A DNA stretch of 64,000 nt from Chrysomallon squamiferum (GCA_012295275.1 CM022678.1:16360647-16424646); one strand, 5' to 3'; shown: positions 1-13,129, counted from the first letter of the stretch. Notes: generated by a model from the sequence alone, not told the origin. Translations and numbers: made by a program.

Positions 1-299
1 GGAGACGTGTTGATTCGTCTTGTCCACCTACTGCAACAGATGCCACGCCTTACCACCATTGCCAGTGAAAAACACAAAGGCACAAAACTCAAAACGAGCC
101 AGGCGTGTAATTAATATGACAAAATTTTGATGTATGGCATATATACATTGGCATATTTTTTCTTCTTTTTAATTTTATTTTTCATTGTTATTCTTAACAA
201 TAAATATTAATGTTAATTATAACATATTTTATGTTCCTCTGAAAACTGATATTTCTAAGGAACATTTTTGAATCTACCGTTCCAGCTGTGATAAGTCGT

Positions 300-1245
300 T
301 GACATTAATTTCAAACGAACTTTAATATTGTTAATTATGTAACTGTTTCCAGTTCACTGTCTTTTTCAGTTTTGTATCATTTGTAAATGTCATGCAAAAA
401 AAAAATCCCCCCAGAAAACAAAAACCTTCCCACACCCACTAAGGAAAAATGTGAGATTTTAATTTTTTTTTATATCCCCACTAAAACAAAATCCTCACAT
501 TTATTGTTAGTCTTTATTTTATTTTTACGCAGTTGTCAGAGTTGTAAATAAACTTTCCTTTATAAAAGAAAAAAAAGTCTGTTTTGTTTTGTAATTTAAT
601 TAATGTGAAATTAATATAAAAAGAAAACAAATATATATTATTTGTTGAATACTGTACCTGGTGACCAGTAGTGACTAAATATTTTATATTTTAGTTCATT
701 CAAATTATGATCACTTATGTGGTTAATTATACAACTGTTTCCAGTACATTGTCTGTTTAACGAAAAATGTGAGATTTTTTTTAAATCCCCAGAAAAAAAA
801 AATCCTCGCATTTATTAATCTATATTTTATTTTTATAGTTGTCAGTTGTAAATAAAATTTCCTTTTTCTTATAAAAAAACAAAAACAATCCCTTTTGTTT
901 TGTAATTTAATTAATATGACAGTAATATAAAAAAGAAATCAAATATATATTATTTGTATATTACTGTACCTGGTGACTAATACAGACTAAATACTTTATA
1001 TTTTAGTTCATGTAAATTAACACCAGTATTAACAAAAAAAAAGTTATAAAAAAAAAAAAAATGTTTTTCTTTTATTAAAAACAACAAAAAAACCCAAAGA
1101 ATTATCTTTTCTTTTGTAATTTAATTAATGTGACAGTAATGTAAATAAACAAACAAATATATATTATTTGTTGATTACTGTACCTGGTGACCAGTACAGA
1201 CAAAATGTTATATATTTTAGTTAATCTAAATTATCACCAGTATTA
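300..1245. repeat. Imperfect tandem repeat, three copies of about 215-310 bp
   Basis: Three successive blocks share the ordered segments TGTAACTGTTTCCAGT (first two), a GTTGTAAATAAA segment, TTTTGTAATTTAATTAATGTG, and ACTGTACCTGGTGACCAGTA followed by a TTTTATATTTTAGTT segment. The last element recurs at about 651-715, 961-1026 and 1176-1241. The copies have diverged and no function is visible. Confidence 0.7.
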
Positions 1246-1689
1246 ACATCAAATTTGTATTTTTTTTGTTCTCCAACTTTTAGTTTTTCTTTTATGGTTG
1301 CAGTAAAAAAAAACAAAAAAACAAAATCACTGTGTTTGTTTGTTTGTTTTTATACCGGAAAGCCTTTCTTTGTGGAGAATGATAAATTTATAACTCGTGA
1401 AATAATAATAATAGTAACGGTGGTCTGTCCAGCATTTGCGAAAAGGATGGCAGGAAAAGGCGTAACTTTGAAGCCAAATCATTATGTGTCAGGTGAATCA
1501 ATTTGTTTGGTTTTTATCTGTCCTGTGAAGATCTTCCGAAACAAACCCTGAAACGAGAATTTTTTTATTAATTATTGTCCTAATACTGTCCTAATACTGT
1601 CAACATCATTATAACTTAGCAATGAAGTTGGGTATTGTTATAATGATCTTTAATTACAATTTTTTTTTAATCGACATTTTTTTATTAAT

Positions 1690-2045
1690 AATGAGCTTTA
1701 ATTATAATTTATTTTATCAACAATTTATTATTTATCCATAAATGTTTTTTATTATTAATCCATAAACAATTTATTTGTATAACAGACTTTCATTATTTAT
1801 GACATAAACATTTATCATGTATACCAAACTTTAATTGTAATTCATTTTATCAACAATTTACTATTTACAATGAACTTTAATTGTAATATATTTTATCAAC
1901 AATTTATAAAGAAGCTTAATTATAATTTATCCCACAAAAAATATATTATTTATAACAAACATCAATTATGATTTATCCTATACAAATTTTACTATTTATA
2001 ACATACTTCAGTTACAATCTATTTTATTTACTAATTTTATTTCTT
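1690..2045. repeat. Degenerate AT-rich repeat of about 45 bp
   Basis: The motif AACTTTAATTATAATTTAT followed by TTTATCAACAATTTA recurs with variation about seven times. No coding potential is seen. Confidence 0.5.
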
Positions 2046-2862
2046 ATTCTTGGGGTTTCAGATTTTGAAGACCAGGGTACAATATTATTTTTATTCTTGA
2101 GTCCCGTGTCCTCAAAATAATTGAACAAAGCCACCTCAATCTTCAGGGCCAAAGCCGTAATCTCATTCGTTGAGTACATCATCAGCATCTTTTGTTCTGT
2201 AATTTTGATATCAGATATTTGTTATTTTCAAAAATTAATGTTATGTAATTGTTGTATTGGAAATTTTATACTCATAATAAAAAGCAAATCTAAATAGTTA
2301 GAAAATAAATTTAGTTTGAAATATTAATACTGATCATGGATTTAAAAAATAAAGATTAAAAAACAAAACAATAATTCTTAGCAGAAGAACCACAATTAAC
2401 CCCTGATACTAAAATTATTTTTTCCATTGTAAGAATTATTAAATTAACATCAAGTTAACACATCCATAAAATGTCTTATGGTAAGCTATTTATTATCTTT
2501 AGTAACAAAGACTGTATAGATGTAAAAGACATACCGATTGGCTAAAGCGTCTCTAAGAGGTTTTTTAACATTCAGTCTGATTGGATCAGCGTCTTCTGCT
2601 CCTTTATTTTTCTGTTCTGATTCCGTTCTTAACTTCTCGACTTTCTTTCTCTCGTTTTCCTTCTCCCATTATCTTTTCCTTCTGCGCCTCTCTCTCTCTT
2701 TCTCTTTCTCTCTCTCCTCCTTAGTTCTTCTTTCTGTTTTTCTTTCTTTCCTTTCTTTTTCTATAAGATACAATAAATTATTACAATTTATACAAGTAAT
2801 ATATAAAAGAATTCTTTCTGAACTAAAATACAGCATAAATATTCTTTCGTTTTGATTTAAAT

Positions 2863-3062
2863 NNNNNNNNNNNNNNNNNNNNNNNNNNNNNNNNNNNNNN
2901 NNNNNNNNNNNNNNNNNNNNNNNNNNNNNNNNNNNNNNNNNNNNNNNNNNNNNNNNNNNNNNNNNNNNNNNNNNNNNNNNNNNNNNNNNNNNNNNNNNNN
3001 NNNNNNNNNNNNNNNNNNNNNNNNNNNNNNNNNNNNNNNNNNNNNNNNNNNNNNNNNNNNNN
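2863..3062. other. Assembly gap of 200 N
   Basis: Exactly 200 undetermined bases, probably a nominal gap size. The preceding sequence is CT-rich (2640-2760). Confidence 0.95.
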
Positions 3063-5879
3063 ATATATCTGTTTTCTGTATCTATCAGTATCTACATATT
3101 TATCATTTATGAAATGTTTAGTAATGCATGTAACTACATTTATTTTTTTTTTCATATTTATTCATTTTATTTATTTTTTTTTTTTTTTTAATTTTATTTT
3201 TATTTATTTATTATTTTATTATTTTTGTATTTTTGTTTTGTTTTTCATTTTGGTAGAGGATTTTATACAGAAATATGCGTGTGTGTGTGTGTAATACTTT
3301 TAAGTTTTCAAAATGATCTGTGTTAATAAACCTGTTACTTTGGGCTAATCATAGTAGTTGAATTCTCAAAGATTTTAAAGTAGTTTAAGTCTTTGTTATG
3401 CATTCCTATACAGTTTTGTCATCCAATAAGTTATGTTTCTCAGTAGAAATAGACTGTGAGAAAAAAAAAATGTACAATAAAAAACATCTGAATTAGGTGA
3501 AAGTTCAAAAGTAGATCAGAAAAAAAAAAAAAAAAATACTGAAAGTGAGTAATATATGTGACAGAAAACATGAAAAATATTTTCATTAATTAAGTTACAG
3601 TATTTGTTTATTCTTTGCAACTGTAAGGAGGAAAACAAGTTTGTTGCCAAAAAGTATTAAACTGTAGAAGTTGATAGTTTGACAGATTGAGTTATTTCCC
3701 TTTTCAGAATTTACAAAAAAAAAAAAACACAACAAATAAAAAAAAAAAAACTGTTTAGAAAAACACCAGAAAAAAGAATTTAAAAAAAAAAAAAAGTGAA
3801 AAAAAAAATAATGGAACATTTTATTGTTATAATATGTTGAAGAAGTTGCCATTAGATTAGCAGCAAGCAATATTTTAACCTTTTTTTAAAGTATTATTAT
3901 TGTAAAGATTCGATAAAGGTTGCTTTACCAAATAATTAAATTTCCAGATGAATTCACTGGTATGTGCTCTCCCAGAATGGAAAAATAAAAATATATAATA
4001 TAATTTTTTCTTTCTTTCTTAAATCTTTTGTTAAATATGTTTAGAGTTAAAATAAACCAGAGTTGTTTTCTTATAAATTTGGATAAAGCTTTGTTTGCCA
4101 AATAGTTATTACCCAACTGAAATGTGTTTGTATGTATTGTTATGAACAGCCATAAGTACAAAAAATAAGCTGACCATTTTTTTTATTGATATGTTTCACT
4201 AATATTTACACATACAGATTTTTTGTTGTTTATTTATTTTTTTTTTTTAGTTGACAACTATGAATAAAATAGTAAAAGTTCAGAAAGTTTTGCTGTCACA
4301 CATTTTTACTAACATTTACATATTTTCTATTGAAAATTCTTGCCTATTTATATTTTCTGAAAAGTCCTATGAAGACTTCTACATTTTTAAATCACCAGTT
4401 AGTTTTCTTCTAACATATTTCTTCTAGTCTGAAATACAATAAGTTACATGATTTAAACTTACAACAGACAGACTTTGAAGGATAATTTGTTTTTCTTTAA
4501 AACCTTTTTGAATAAAATGTTTCATAAAAATTAATCTATTTATATTTTTCAAGTAGATAAAACGATATTTGTTAGCAATTTCGGATGTTAGTAAGTTACA
4601 TGGCTAATTAATTGTACTAAATTAATAATAATTTGTCCTAATAAATGTTAATTAAGCAATAATGATGTGCCTTCAATGAATGATATTAAAGAAAATGCAG
4701 TAATCATTTTTGTAAATCTTATAATCCAGGAAAATACATCCAAGAAATGTTTTACTGTATGTGTGTGTTTGTATGTAAATGTATGTATGTATGCACAGAC
4801 ATATGTATATAAGTATGTATGTACATATTGACAGACTATTTTTGGAGCACTATCTGGATTAGTAAATCGCCTGATTAAAATGTTGGTTAATAATGATCCA
4901 GTGTCCAATTACATTATAATCAATCATAAGAGGTCTTTACTAAACTGAGCTAATAAAAATATTATATTAAACAAACAATTTTTAATTTCCATTTCTCAAA
5001 ACAAAATATTCTTTCACAATGTGGAAACCTGAACTAACACTTTAACAGTATGTATTTTGGTGACATTTTTATGAATTATAGGTTCAAGATTTGATGAAGA
5101 AAACAGTGGTTCACAGGTCATAGTGAAAATTGATAGACCCATCATAGAGAAAACAGCCACTTTATCACTGAACTATTTTTATTGTTTTTTTTATTTCAGA
5201 ACATTTTACATTCAGTTGTTTATAGATAAACATTATTTAGGGCTGCACTTTTACTAGTGTTAGATGTACAGCACGTTTTGAAAGACGTTTGTTGTTATAC
5301 ACCAAATATAACTAACTTTATTGTTTTTTTCATTTTTGATATATATATATATATATATGTGGTAAGTATATAAATTAAAATTGTATACTTGTTGAAAAAC
5401 ATTTATTAAATTACTTTTTTATTATATATATATATATATATTTTGGAGGTAGAATAAGGTAATGAATTATAATTGTTAATAATAATCAGAACTAATAATA
5501 AAAACTTTATTTTGATAGCCATTTATTTCTGTTTGAAAGTCAGGTTACGTTTATGAACAAAAATTGTATAATTTATTGTTAAGATTTTTGTACGCTTTTG
5601 AAAGACATTTACTAATTATAAATGAAACATAACTGAATATTACATTTTGGATACAGTTGTTAGTTTTTGAATTAAAATTGTATTATTTATTATTAACAAA
5701 TTAGAACCTTATTCTTTATTATACTTTGCAGATGGTCAGGTTATGAATTAAAAATAGATTTTATTTTTTTATGTTATTTTGGAATTGTTACTGCATGTTT
5801 TGAACAACATTTACTTTTTATTAATTAAAAATAAAAGTATATCTTTAATAAAGTTTTTTATGTATATTTTATATCTTAT

Positions 5880-6720
5880 TTATTTTATATTCTAGTAATA
5901 GCTTTTTTCAATACCATATATTATTAGCTTTATGTTTAAAATGAATCCAGTTCTTTTGATATTATTACAGCTTGTTTGTTTGTTGTTGTTTTTTGTTTGT
6001 TTTCCTTTGTTCTTTATTTTTCCTAATACTGATTTTATCAAGGTACAATTTTATGTCTTATTTATTTCCAGTTCTAGTAATAATTCTTTTTACTGTAACA
6101 CAATTTATTTTATTACAGCTTTTTTTCTTTCTAATACTGATTTTATAAATGTATATTGTATCTTATTTATTTACAGTTCTAGTAATATTTTTTTTTTTTT
6201 TTTTTTACCATAATCTATGTTATATTATTGGTTTATTTTTTAAATGAATTTATTGCCTTTGATATTATTACAATTTTTTTTTTTTTTTATATATTTGTCT
6301 TTAATATTGATTTTATCAAGATACATTTTACATCTTATTTATTTCCAGTTCTAGTAATATCTATTTTTTACTGTAATCCAAACCACATTATCATCTTTAT
6401 CTTTGAAATGAATCAATTGCCTTTAATATTACATAATATGATTTAGTTTGGAATACTGATATGTTTTTTTTTTTTTTTGGTTCTTATTTTTAATCATATT
6501 TATATCCAGTTCCAATAACAGCTTTTTTTTTTTACTGTAAGTCATTTTATCGCCTTTAACCTTGAAATGAATTGATTTAGTTTTGAATATTGATACTTTA
6601 TTATTCTGTTGTTTTTTTTAATCTTATTTATATCCAGTTCCAATAATAGCTATTTTTTTTAACTGTAACATGAGCTATTTCATCATCCTGGTCTTTGAAA
6701 TGAGTCAGTTGCTGTTGCCT
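5880..6720. repeat. Degenerate tandem repeat of about 150 bp
   Basis: The block containing CAGTTCTAGTAATA, a T-run, ACTGTAA and CTGATTTTATCAAG recurs about five times with drift (5895, 6068, 6175, 6345, 6510, 6635). It is non-coding. Confidence 0.5.
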
Positions 6721-7859
6721 TTGATATTATCGCATATGGTTACGGCTACAATATTACATCATCAAGACTGCAGTAATTAGTGTGTGCAGACACAACCACA
6801 TTGTAAATCTTGTCTCATTATCTCAAAAATCTTTCTGTTTGTGTCTGAACTGTAATCAGATACCATAATGTCCTTGTAGTAATTATCATAACCTTTTTAA
6901 CAGTTGAAAAATAATTTATAATTTTTTTTTTTTTTTTTTTCATTGGTGTGATTAGAGAGTTGGATCTGTGTGAGTGGTCAGGATAGCGTGCATGCTTGCA
7001 TGTTGTTGTGTTCAGTTTGAAATTTTAAACTGTTTTATGACAATACATATGGCTTAAACAGAGAACATGGTGGGGTTTTTTGGGGGTTGTTTTTTTTTGT
7101 AGCTGTGCTTGAAACTGGAACACATCTGTGTATGTATATATCTTTTTTTTTTTTTTTTTTTATTTAAATTTTTTTTTTTGTAATTTTAAACTGTATCTTG
7201 TTACAAATATCTCACATCTGTTTTAAACTATTTTTTAAAATTTTTATTTCAGTAGGATTTTTTTTTATTATTATTGTTTATGACTGGAATAGAGGCCTAT
7301 TACCAACAAACTTTTTTAATTTTTATTTATTTAGTTAGTTTTTTTGTTGCTGTTTTTTTTATTTGATTTGATTTTTGATTTTTTTTAGGGTTTGCTGATA
7401 TAGTTTTAATGTTTATGTCATTTATTTTCTTTGTAAGTTAAAATCTTTTTAACTGGCATTAGCAAAGAAACGTACCTCTATAGGTTTTTATTTTATATTA
7501 TGTTGTGGTTCGGTTCTAAATGTATTTAGTAACCATCTTACCTCTGATATGCAGGAGTAGAAAAGCTGTGATTTCATGATCAACATTTACAGATGTGCAT
7601 TTATGTAGGTGTTTCCATAAAAAGGGCAGTGTATATGAAGATCTTTGACTAAGAGCAGTACGAATAGGAAATTGCATAAATCACTGTTGCATAGCAATTA
7701 ACATATTTGAGAAAATGGGAGTGTGGTCTTCTTTAGATTCAAAAATACTCACGTATTCTGTGATTTGTTATGTAATGTTAGTTTGTATTATATTATATAT
7801 TTATATTATGTTATATATATATATATATACCATACTACCATATCATATCTTATTTTATT

Positions 7860-8155
7860 TTAGTTTTGTTTACGTTACCTTAGTCTACTTTATTTTACTT
7901 CATTTTACTTCACTTTACCTCACTTTAGTCTACTCTGCTCTATTCTACTCTATTCTACTCTACTCTACGTTATTTTACTTTATTTTAATCTGCTTTACTT
8001 TTCTTTATTTTACTTTAATCTACCTTTTTTTACTTTTGCTTTATTTTACTTTAATCTACTTTACTTTATTTTAATTTACTTTACTTTACTTTATTTTACT
8101 TTACTTTACTTTACTTTACTTTATATTACTTCACTTCACTTCACTTCAGTGTGTT
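7860..8155. repeat. TTTAC/TCTAC pentanucleotide tract upstream of the first Sulf coding exon
   Basis: Almost 300 bases are built of TTTAC, TTTAT and TCTAC pentamers on the + strand. The tract supplies a long pyrimidine-rich stretch immediately before the TTTGCAG 3' splice site at 8161-8167, so it may act as an oversized polypyrimidine tract. Confidence 0.8.
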
Positions 8156-8167
8156 ATGTATTTGCAG

Positions 8168-8386
8168 ATTTTACACACTGAAGACTGTCAACTAGAGCTA
8201 TGGAGCTGGCTGTTTTACACACATCACTGTTTTGGCTGCTGCTGGCAGCAGTGCTTCAGCCTGGCTCATCGGCCGCGACATCAGAGAAACACAAGTACTT
8301 CAAGCGCATGCCTCGCCAACAGAGGCATCGCAGTGAAAAACCAAACATCGTTTTAATCCTGACAGATGACCAGGATTTGTTGTTAG
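8168..8386 (+). CDS. Sulf1: Sulf exon 1: 5'-UTR end, start codon, signal peptide, LTDDQD
   Basis: The 3' splice site TTTGCAG precedes 32 bases of 5' UTR. ATG is at 8200 and coding ends at 8386 in phase 1. Residues 1-25 form a typical signal peptide: a hydrophobic WLLLAAVL core, then GSSA as likely cleavage region. A basic stretch follows, then KPNIVLILTDDQD, the conserved sulfatase N-terminal strand whose aspartates bind the active-site metal. An ATG at 8156 in another frame is a shadow. The donor GTTAGT leads directly into the intron-1 minisatellite. Confidence 0.95.
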
Positions 8387-8533
8387 GTTAGTGTGTGTGT
8401 GTGTGTCTGTGTGTGTATAGCCGTTTGTGTAGCAGTGTGTGTGTGTCTGTGTGTGTGTCTGTGTGTGTATAGCCGTTTGTGTAGCAGTGTGTGTGTGTGT
8501 GTGTGTGTCTGTGTGTGTATAGCCGTTTGTGTA

Positions 8534-8567
<34 letters not shown>

Positions 8568-8687
8568 TGTCTGTGTGTGTATAGCCGTTTGTGTAGCAGT
8601 GTGTGTGTGTGTGTGTGTGTATAGCCGTTTGTGTAGCAGTGTGTGTGTGTGTGTGTGTGTGTCTGTGTGTGTATAGCCGTTTGTGTA

Positions 8688-8721
<34 letters not shown>

Positions 8722-8745
8722 TGTGTGTGTATAGCCGTTTGTGTA

Positions 8746-8783
<38 letters not shown>

Positions 8784-8795
8784 GCCGTTTGTGTA

Positions 8796-8846
<51 letters not shown>

Positions 8847-8858
8847 CCGCTTTGTGTA

Positions 8859-8894
<36 letters not shown>

Positions 8895-9028
8895 TGTGTG
8901 TATAGCCGTTTGTGTAGCAGTGTGTGTGTGTGTGTGTGTGTGTGTTTGTGTGTGTCTGTGTGTATAGCCGTTTGTGTAGCAGTGTGTGTGTGTGTGTGTT
9001 TGTCTGTGTGTGTATAGCCGTTTGTGTA

Positions 9029-9098
<70 letters not shown>

Positions 9099-9144
9099 GC
9101 CGTTTGTGTAGCAGTGTGTGTGTGTGTGTATAGCCGTTTGTGTA

Positions 9145-9184
<40 letters not shown>
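8387..9184 (+). repeat. Intron 1 (GT)n minisatellite starting at the 5' splice site
   Basis: Runs of GT of varying length are interrupted 14 times by the block TATAGCCGTTTGTGTAGCAG (one copy is GCCGC). The array begins at the exon-1 donor and fills about 800 bases. The short MCVCVCV frames in it are artefacts of GT repetition. Confidence 0.95.
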
Positions 9185-9186
<2 letters not shown>

Positions 9187-9504
9187 GCAGTGAGGGGTAA
9201 AGGTTGTAGATTTTTTTTTTTTTTTATCTATGTTTAATTAGGCAAGGGTTTTTAATTTTTTTTAACTCAATTTAATTTCACTTTTTTAAATTGTATTTTA
9301 TGTAACTATATCCTTTACCTATGTTTGTCTTTTTAGCTATATTTTATTTTAAGTTTTTTTTAAGATCTATTTCATAACTTTGTTTTATTTCATTATATTT
9401 TATTTAATTATATTCTATTTACTTTTATTTAACTGTATTTTATTTTATTTTAAAGCATTATACTTCAGTATATTGTTTTTTAACTACATCTCACTTGTTT
9501 AGTG

Positions 9505-9508
9505 TATG

Positions 9509-9539
<31 letters not shown>

Positions 9540-9542
9540 ATA

Positions 9543-9575
<33 letters not shown>
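9505..9575. repeat. (TA)n microsatellite in intron 1
   Basis: Two (AT)n blocks are separated by an ACACACATACATATTC spacer, lying 147 bases before exon 2. Confidence 0.85.
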
Positions 9576-9578
<3 letters not shown>

Positions 9579-9721
9579 ATTTAACTATACTTCAATTACT
9601 GAATTTTTTTTTTATACTGTTCCTTTTTAAACTATATTTTATTTAACTTTTTCATTTTAAATTATTTTTAAACTGAGGTTTATTTAATTAAAACGTATCT
9701 ATCTACACTCTGAAACTTCAG

Positions 9722-9961
9722 GATCTTTAAAAGTAATGCCAAAGCTGCGTCGACTTCTGATTGACGAAGGTGTGACGATGAACAACTCCTTCGTCACCAC
9801 GCCCATGTGCTGCCCCTCCCGCAGCTCCATTCTGACAGGAATGTACCCTCACAACCACAACGTCTACACCAACAACGACAACTGTTCATCGGTGATGTGG
9901 CGCAAAGAGCACGAACCTCATGTGTTCTCCACCTACCTCAGCGACGCTGGCTACCGCACAG
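9722..9961 (+). CDS. Sulf1: Sulf exon 2: catalytic formylglycine motif
   Basis: Acceptor ACTTCAG; donor after ACCGCACAG (GTACGT). It encodes residues 63-142. [13 protein letters not shown] contains the sulfatase signature C-x-P-S-R; the first Cys of CCPSR (about residue 92) is expected to be converted to formylglycine by the SUMF1-type enzyme and to be the catalytic residue. [15 protein letters not shown] and [17 protein letters not shown] are strongly Sulf-like. The exon is GC-richer than its flanks, as expected for constrained coding sequence. Confidence 0.97.
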
Positions 9962-10476
9962 GTACGTCCTGGCTTTTTCTTTCAAGTTCTGGATCTTGTT
10001 GATGTGTGTGTGTTGTGTGTATTATGTGCATTTTAATTGAAAATGTGTAAATTACAAAATTAAAGATGTGTATTAACACACAAAACAAAAAAAAATACCC
10101 ATCTCGTTTACATATGCACACGTACTGGTCCAGATCGATTCACACACGCATGCATGCGCACATGCAGGTACACAAACCCATGCATAGTTTTTACTGTATT
10201 TTTCAATTTCATCATATTTATCAGAATAATTCTGTTGCTGTGGCATATAAATATATAACAGTATAACAACAGTAACACATTTTTTATATAGATAGATAGA
10301 TAGACATAGAGACACAGACAGACAGACAGACATATATATATAGATTGACAGAAAAACAAAAATTCATTTCAAGATTTATTTTTCTTTATTATTAGTATTA
10401 TTAATATTATTATTATTATTATTATTTTTTTTTTTTTGATGTAAATTTGATTTTTGTTTTGTTTTACCTGTTTCAG

Positions 10477-10702
10477 GGTTTTTTGGCAAATATTTGAATG
10501 AATATGATGGATCGTACATCCCACCAGGGTGGAAGGAGTGGGTGGGACTTATCAGAAACTCCCGCTTCTACAACTACACCGTCAACTTCAATGGAATGAA
10601 GGTAAAACACGGCGACAACTACTACAAAGACTACCTAACCGATCTCATCGCCAACGACAGCGTTACCTTTCTAAAACAAAGCAAACAGTATTACCCAAGC
10701 CG
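10477..10702 (+). CDS. Sulf1: Sulf exon 3: FFGKYLNEY region
   Basis: Acceptor TTTCAG, donor CG|GTATGT. Residues 143-217 include [18 protein letters not shown], which is nearly invariant among Sulfs, and [13 protein letters not shown] with a potential N-glycosylation site. The frame enters in phase 1 and leaves in phase 2. Confidence 0.96.
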
Positions 10703-11228
10703 GTATGTCTGAAATTCAGTTTAGTAATGAGTCATAATTTGTATTTGTAAACAGATTATATAATTATATGTATATATATATATAAATGTATATTTTTTTA
10801 TATATTTTTAAACACAACAGTATTATTATAATCAAAATTATTTTGTTATTTTTTTATCAATTTAATTTCATTTTATGATCAGTATTTTATGTTATAAAAA
10901 AGATATATATCTATATATAATCATCTGAATTTCTGTTTTAAAGGAAATTAAGATTTCCTAGCATTTTCAGAACTTTTAAATTTTATATTTTGTTAGTTTG
11001 CATTTAGTTTTTGATCTTGATGAAGGTAATTTATTTGTGTCAATTTGAAAAATAAAACATAACCTTCATCAGCAAAGTTAAATATGATAGAGGAAAAAAA
11101 TAAAATCATTATTATTTTCAGTGGACAGTTCAACTAGAGCTCTTCAACTGTTTTATCAAATACTATTTTTTAAATGAGCAAGGTTTATTATTAATTTTTA
11201 TGCAATTTATTCTTGATACTATTTATAG

Positions 11229-11324
11229 ACCTGTGTTAATGGTATTAAGTACACCAGCACCCCATGGCCCAGAGGATGCAGCACCCCAGTATCAACACAT
11301 GTTTGTCAACAATACTGACCATCA
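11229..11324 (+). CDS. Sulf1: Sulf exon 4: APHGPED segment
   Basis: Acceptor TTTATAG, donor CA|GTAAGT. It encodes residues 218-249. STPAPHGPEDAAPQY matches the conserved HAAPHGPEDSAPQ stretch of Sulfs, whose His lies in the sulfatase active site. The donor sequence CAGTAAGTCTAG is also the start of the intron-4 minisatellite unit. Confidence 0.95.
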
Positions 11325-12090
11325 GTAAGTCTAGTTCAAAAGATAAATAAGTAAGTCTAGTTCAAAAGATACAGTAAGTAAGTCTAGTTCAAAAGATAAA
11401 TAAGTAAGTCTGGTTCAAACGATAAATCAGTAAGTCTGGTTCAAAAGATAATTAAATAAGTCTAGTTCAAAAGATACAGTAAATCCAGTTCAAAGGGTAA
11501 ATCAGTAAGTCTAGGTCAAAGGATAAATCAGCAAGTCTAGATCAAAGGGTAAATCAGTAAGCCTAGTACAAAAGGTAAATCAGTAAGTCTAGTACAAAAG
11601 GTAAACCATTAAGTCTAGTATAAAAGATAAATCAGTAAGTCTAGTCCAAAAGGTAAATTAGTAAGGCTAGTATTAAAGGTAAAGCAGTAAGTCTAGTTCA
11701 AATGGTAAATCAGTAAGTCTAGTTCAAAAGGTAAATCAGTAAGTCTAGTTCAAAAGGTAAATCAGTAAGTCTAGTTCAAAAGGTAAATCAGTAAGTCTAG
11801 TTCAAAAGGTAAATCAGTAAGTCTAGTCCAACAGGTAAATAAGCAAGTCTGGTTCAAAAGATAAATAATGTCTAGTTCAAAAGGTAAATCAGTAAGTCTA
11901 GTCAGTAAGTAGTACAAAAGGTAAATCAGCAAGTCTAGTCCAAAAGGTAAATAAGTAAGTCTGGTTCAAAAGATAAATAGTAAGTCTAGTACAAAAGTAA
12001 ATCAGTAAGTAGTACAAAAGTTAAATCAGTAAGTCTAGTTCAAAAGGCAAATCAGTAAGTCTAGTTCAAAAGGTAATTGAGTATGTGTGA
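11325..12090 (+). repeat. Intron 4 minisatellite of about 26 bp, seeded by the exon-4 donor
   Basis: The unit is GTAAGTCTAGTTCAAAAGGT plus AAATCA, about 26 bases, in nearly 30 copies with point changes and a few shortened units. The first unit begins at the functional exon-4 donor (11325), so each later unit carries a copy of GTAAGT, usually preceded by CA. Confidence 0.95.
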
Positions 12091-12764
12091 TTCAGAAAAT
12101 AAATAGCAAACCAAATAACAACTTTCCCAAAACCTGAGTAAGTTTCCGTTTTTAATTATAGATTTGTTATTATTATTATTATCACTAATTTGTGATTAGT
12201 GTTCTAGCTGAAGCGATAGATAAAACATAATATTATAAACAACACTGAATTATTAAATAATGCGAGTAATTAATATGAAAATTTTTTAATAATCAGGTAA
12301 GTCAGGTTTTAAAAATTGTTTAATCGGGATAAATTAAAAATAAAGTTTATAAGCCTCTGTTAACACAATGTGTTCTGAGATAATCAGATATTAAATCTAG
12401 TATTAAACGAGAGATAACAATGGTTCCTGGTTTAAAGTTTCTGTAGCTGAGCCATGAAATACATGTAAGGCAAGTAAAGTGGGTATTAAAATAAAATTGG
12501 TGTAGAGACTGATTATTTGTGCAGTATTGTTGAAACCCATCCATCAGGTTTTATAAGGTGGACTGAATTTCTTACTTTAAATAGGTTTAATGATGCGTAT
12601 TATGTAAGGAAATACTAGATGAAGTAACAACATTAATGACAATAACAGGGGTGTTGTAGGAATTAATTCAACTAGAAAAATAATCTGTAGAAAATGTTGA
12701 TGCAAAAATTTCAGGGCTTGGGAATATGTTTAAAGTTGTCTGTTACAATAGTAACAACAGTGAT

Positions 12765-12784
12765 AATAATGATTATAATAATAA

Positions 12785-12835
<51 letters not shown>

Positions 12836-12960
12836 TAATAATAATATTCAATAATAATAATAATAATAATAACAATAACAGTAATACAACTACTAATAAT
12901 AGTAATAATAGTAGTAATAACTAGCTAATAATAATGATTATGATGATGATAATAATAAGA
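12765..12960. repeat. (AAT)n microsatellite in intron 4
   Basis: Imperfect ATA/AAT trinucleotide run of nearly 200 bases. The poly-I and poly-N frames in it are not genes. Confidence 0.9.
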
Positions 12961-13129
12961 ATATATATATAATAATAGAACATTAATAGAATACTGACAA
13001 AGTTACAGTGATAATTTTAAACATTTAAACAGTATGACTAAGGAAATACCAACACCATACACATTCAAATATTCATTTATTTATAAAAAAAAAAAAAAAA
13101 AATTAAATTTTTTTTTTGTCCTTTCATAG

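Larger units (their letters stand above)
1..8167. other. AT-rich upstream region without a recognisable gene
   Basis: I see no coding exon here on either strand. Open frames are short and low-complexity (poly-F, poly-I, poly-Y). The stretch holds tandem repeats, an assembly gap, (TA)n tracts at about 5338-5358 and 5423-5440, and a T-rich pentanucleotide tract just before the first Sulf coding exon. The start-codon exon has a good 3' splice site, so one or more 5'-UTR exons of Sulf probably lie in or beyond this stretch, but none can be pinpointed from sequence alone. Confidence 0.6.

Noticed and set aside
1255-1551. 98-codon + frame with VTVVCPAFAKRMAGKG
   Set aside because: The first half is low-complexity. 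The second half (1380-1550) looks somewhat coding-like, but it matches no family I can name and has no clear splice context.
2823-3155. 110-codon minus frame across 2823-3155
   Set aside because: It spans the 200-N gap; most residues are unknown.
8393-9133. Several MCVCVCV frames
   Set aside because: Translations of the intron-1 GT minisatellite.
11325-12090. CRISPR-like regular array
   Set aside because: Units are contiguous and contain no unique spacers. The host is a eukaryote and the array lies in an intron.
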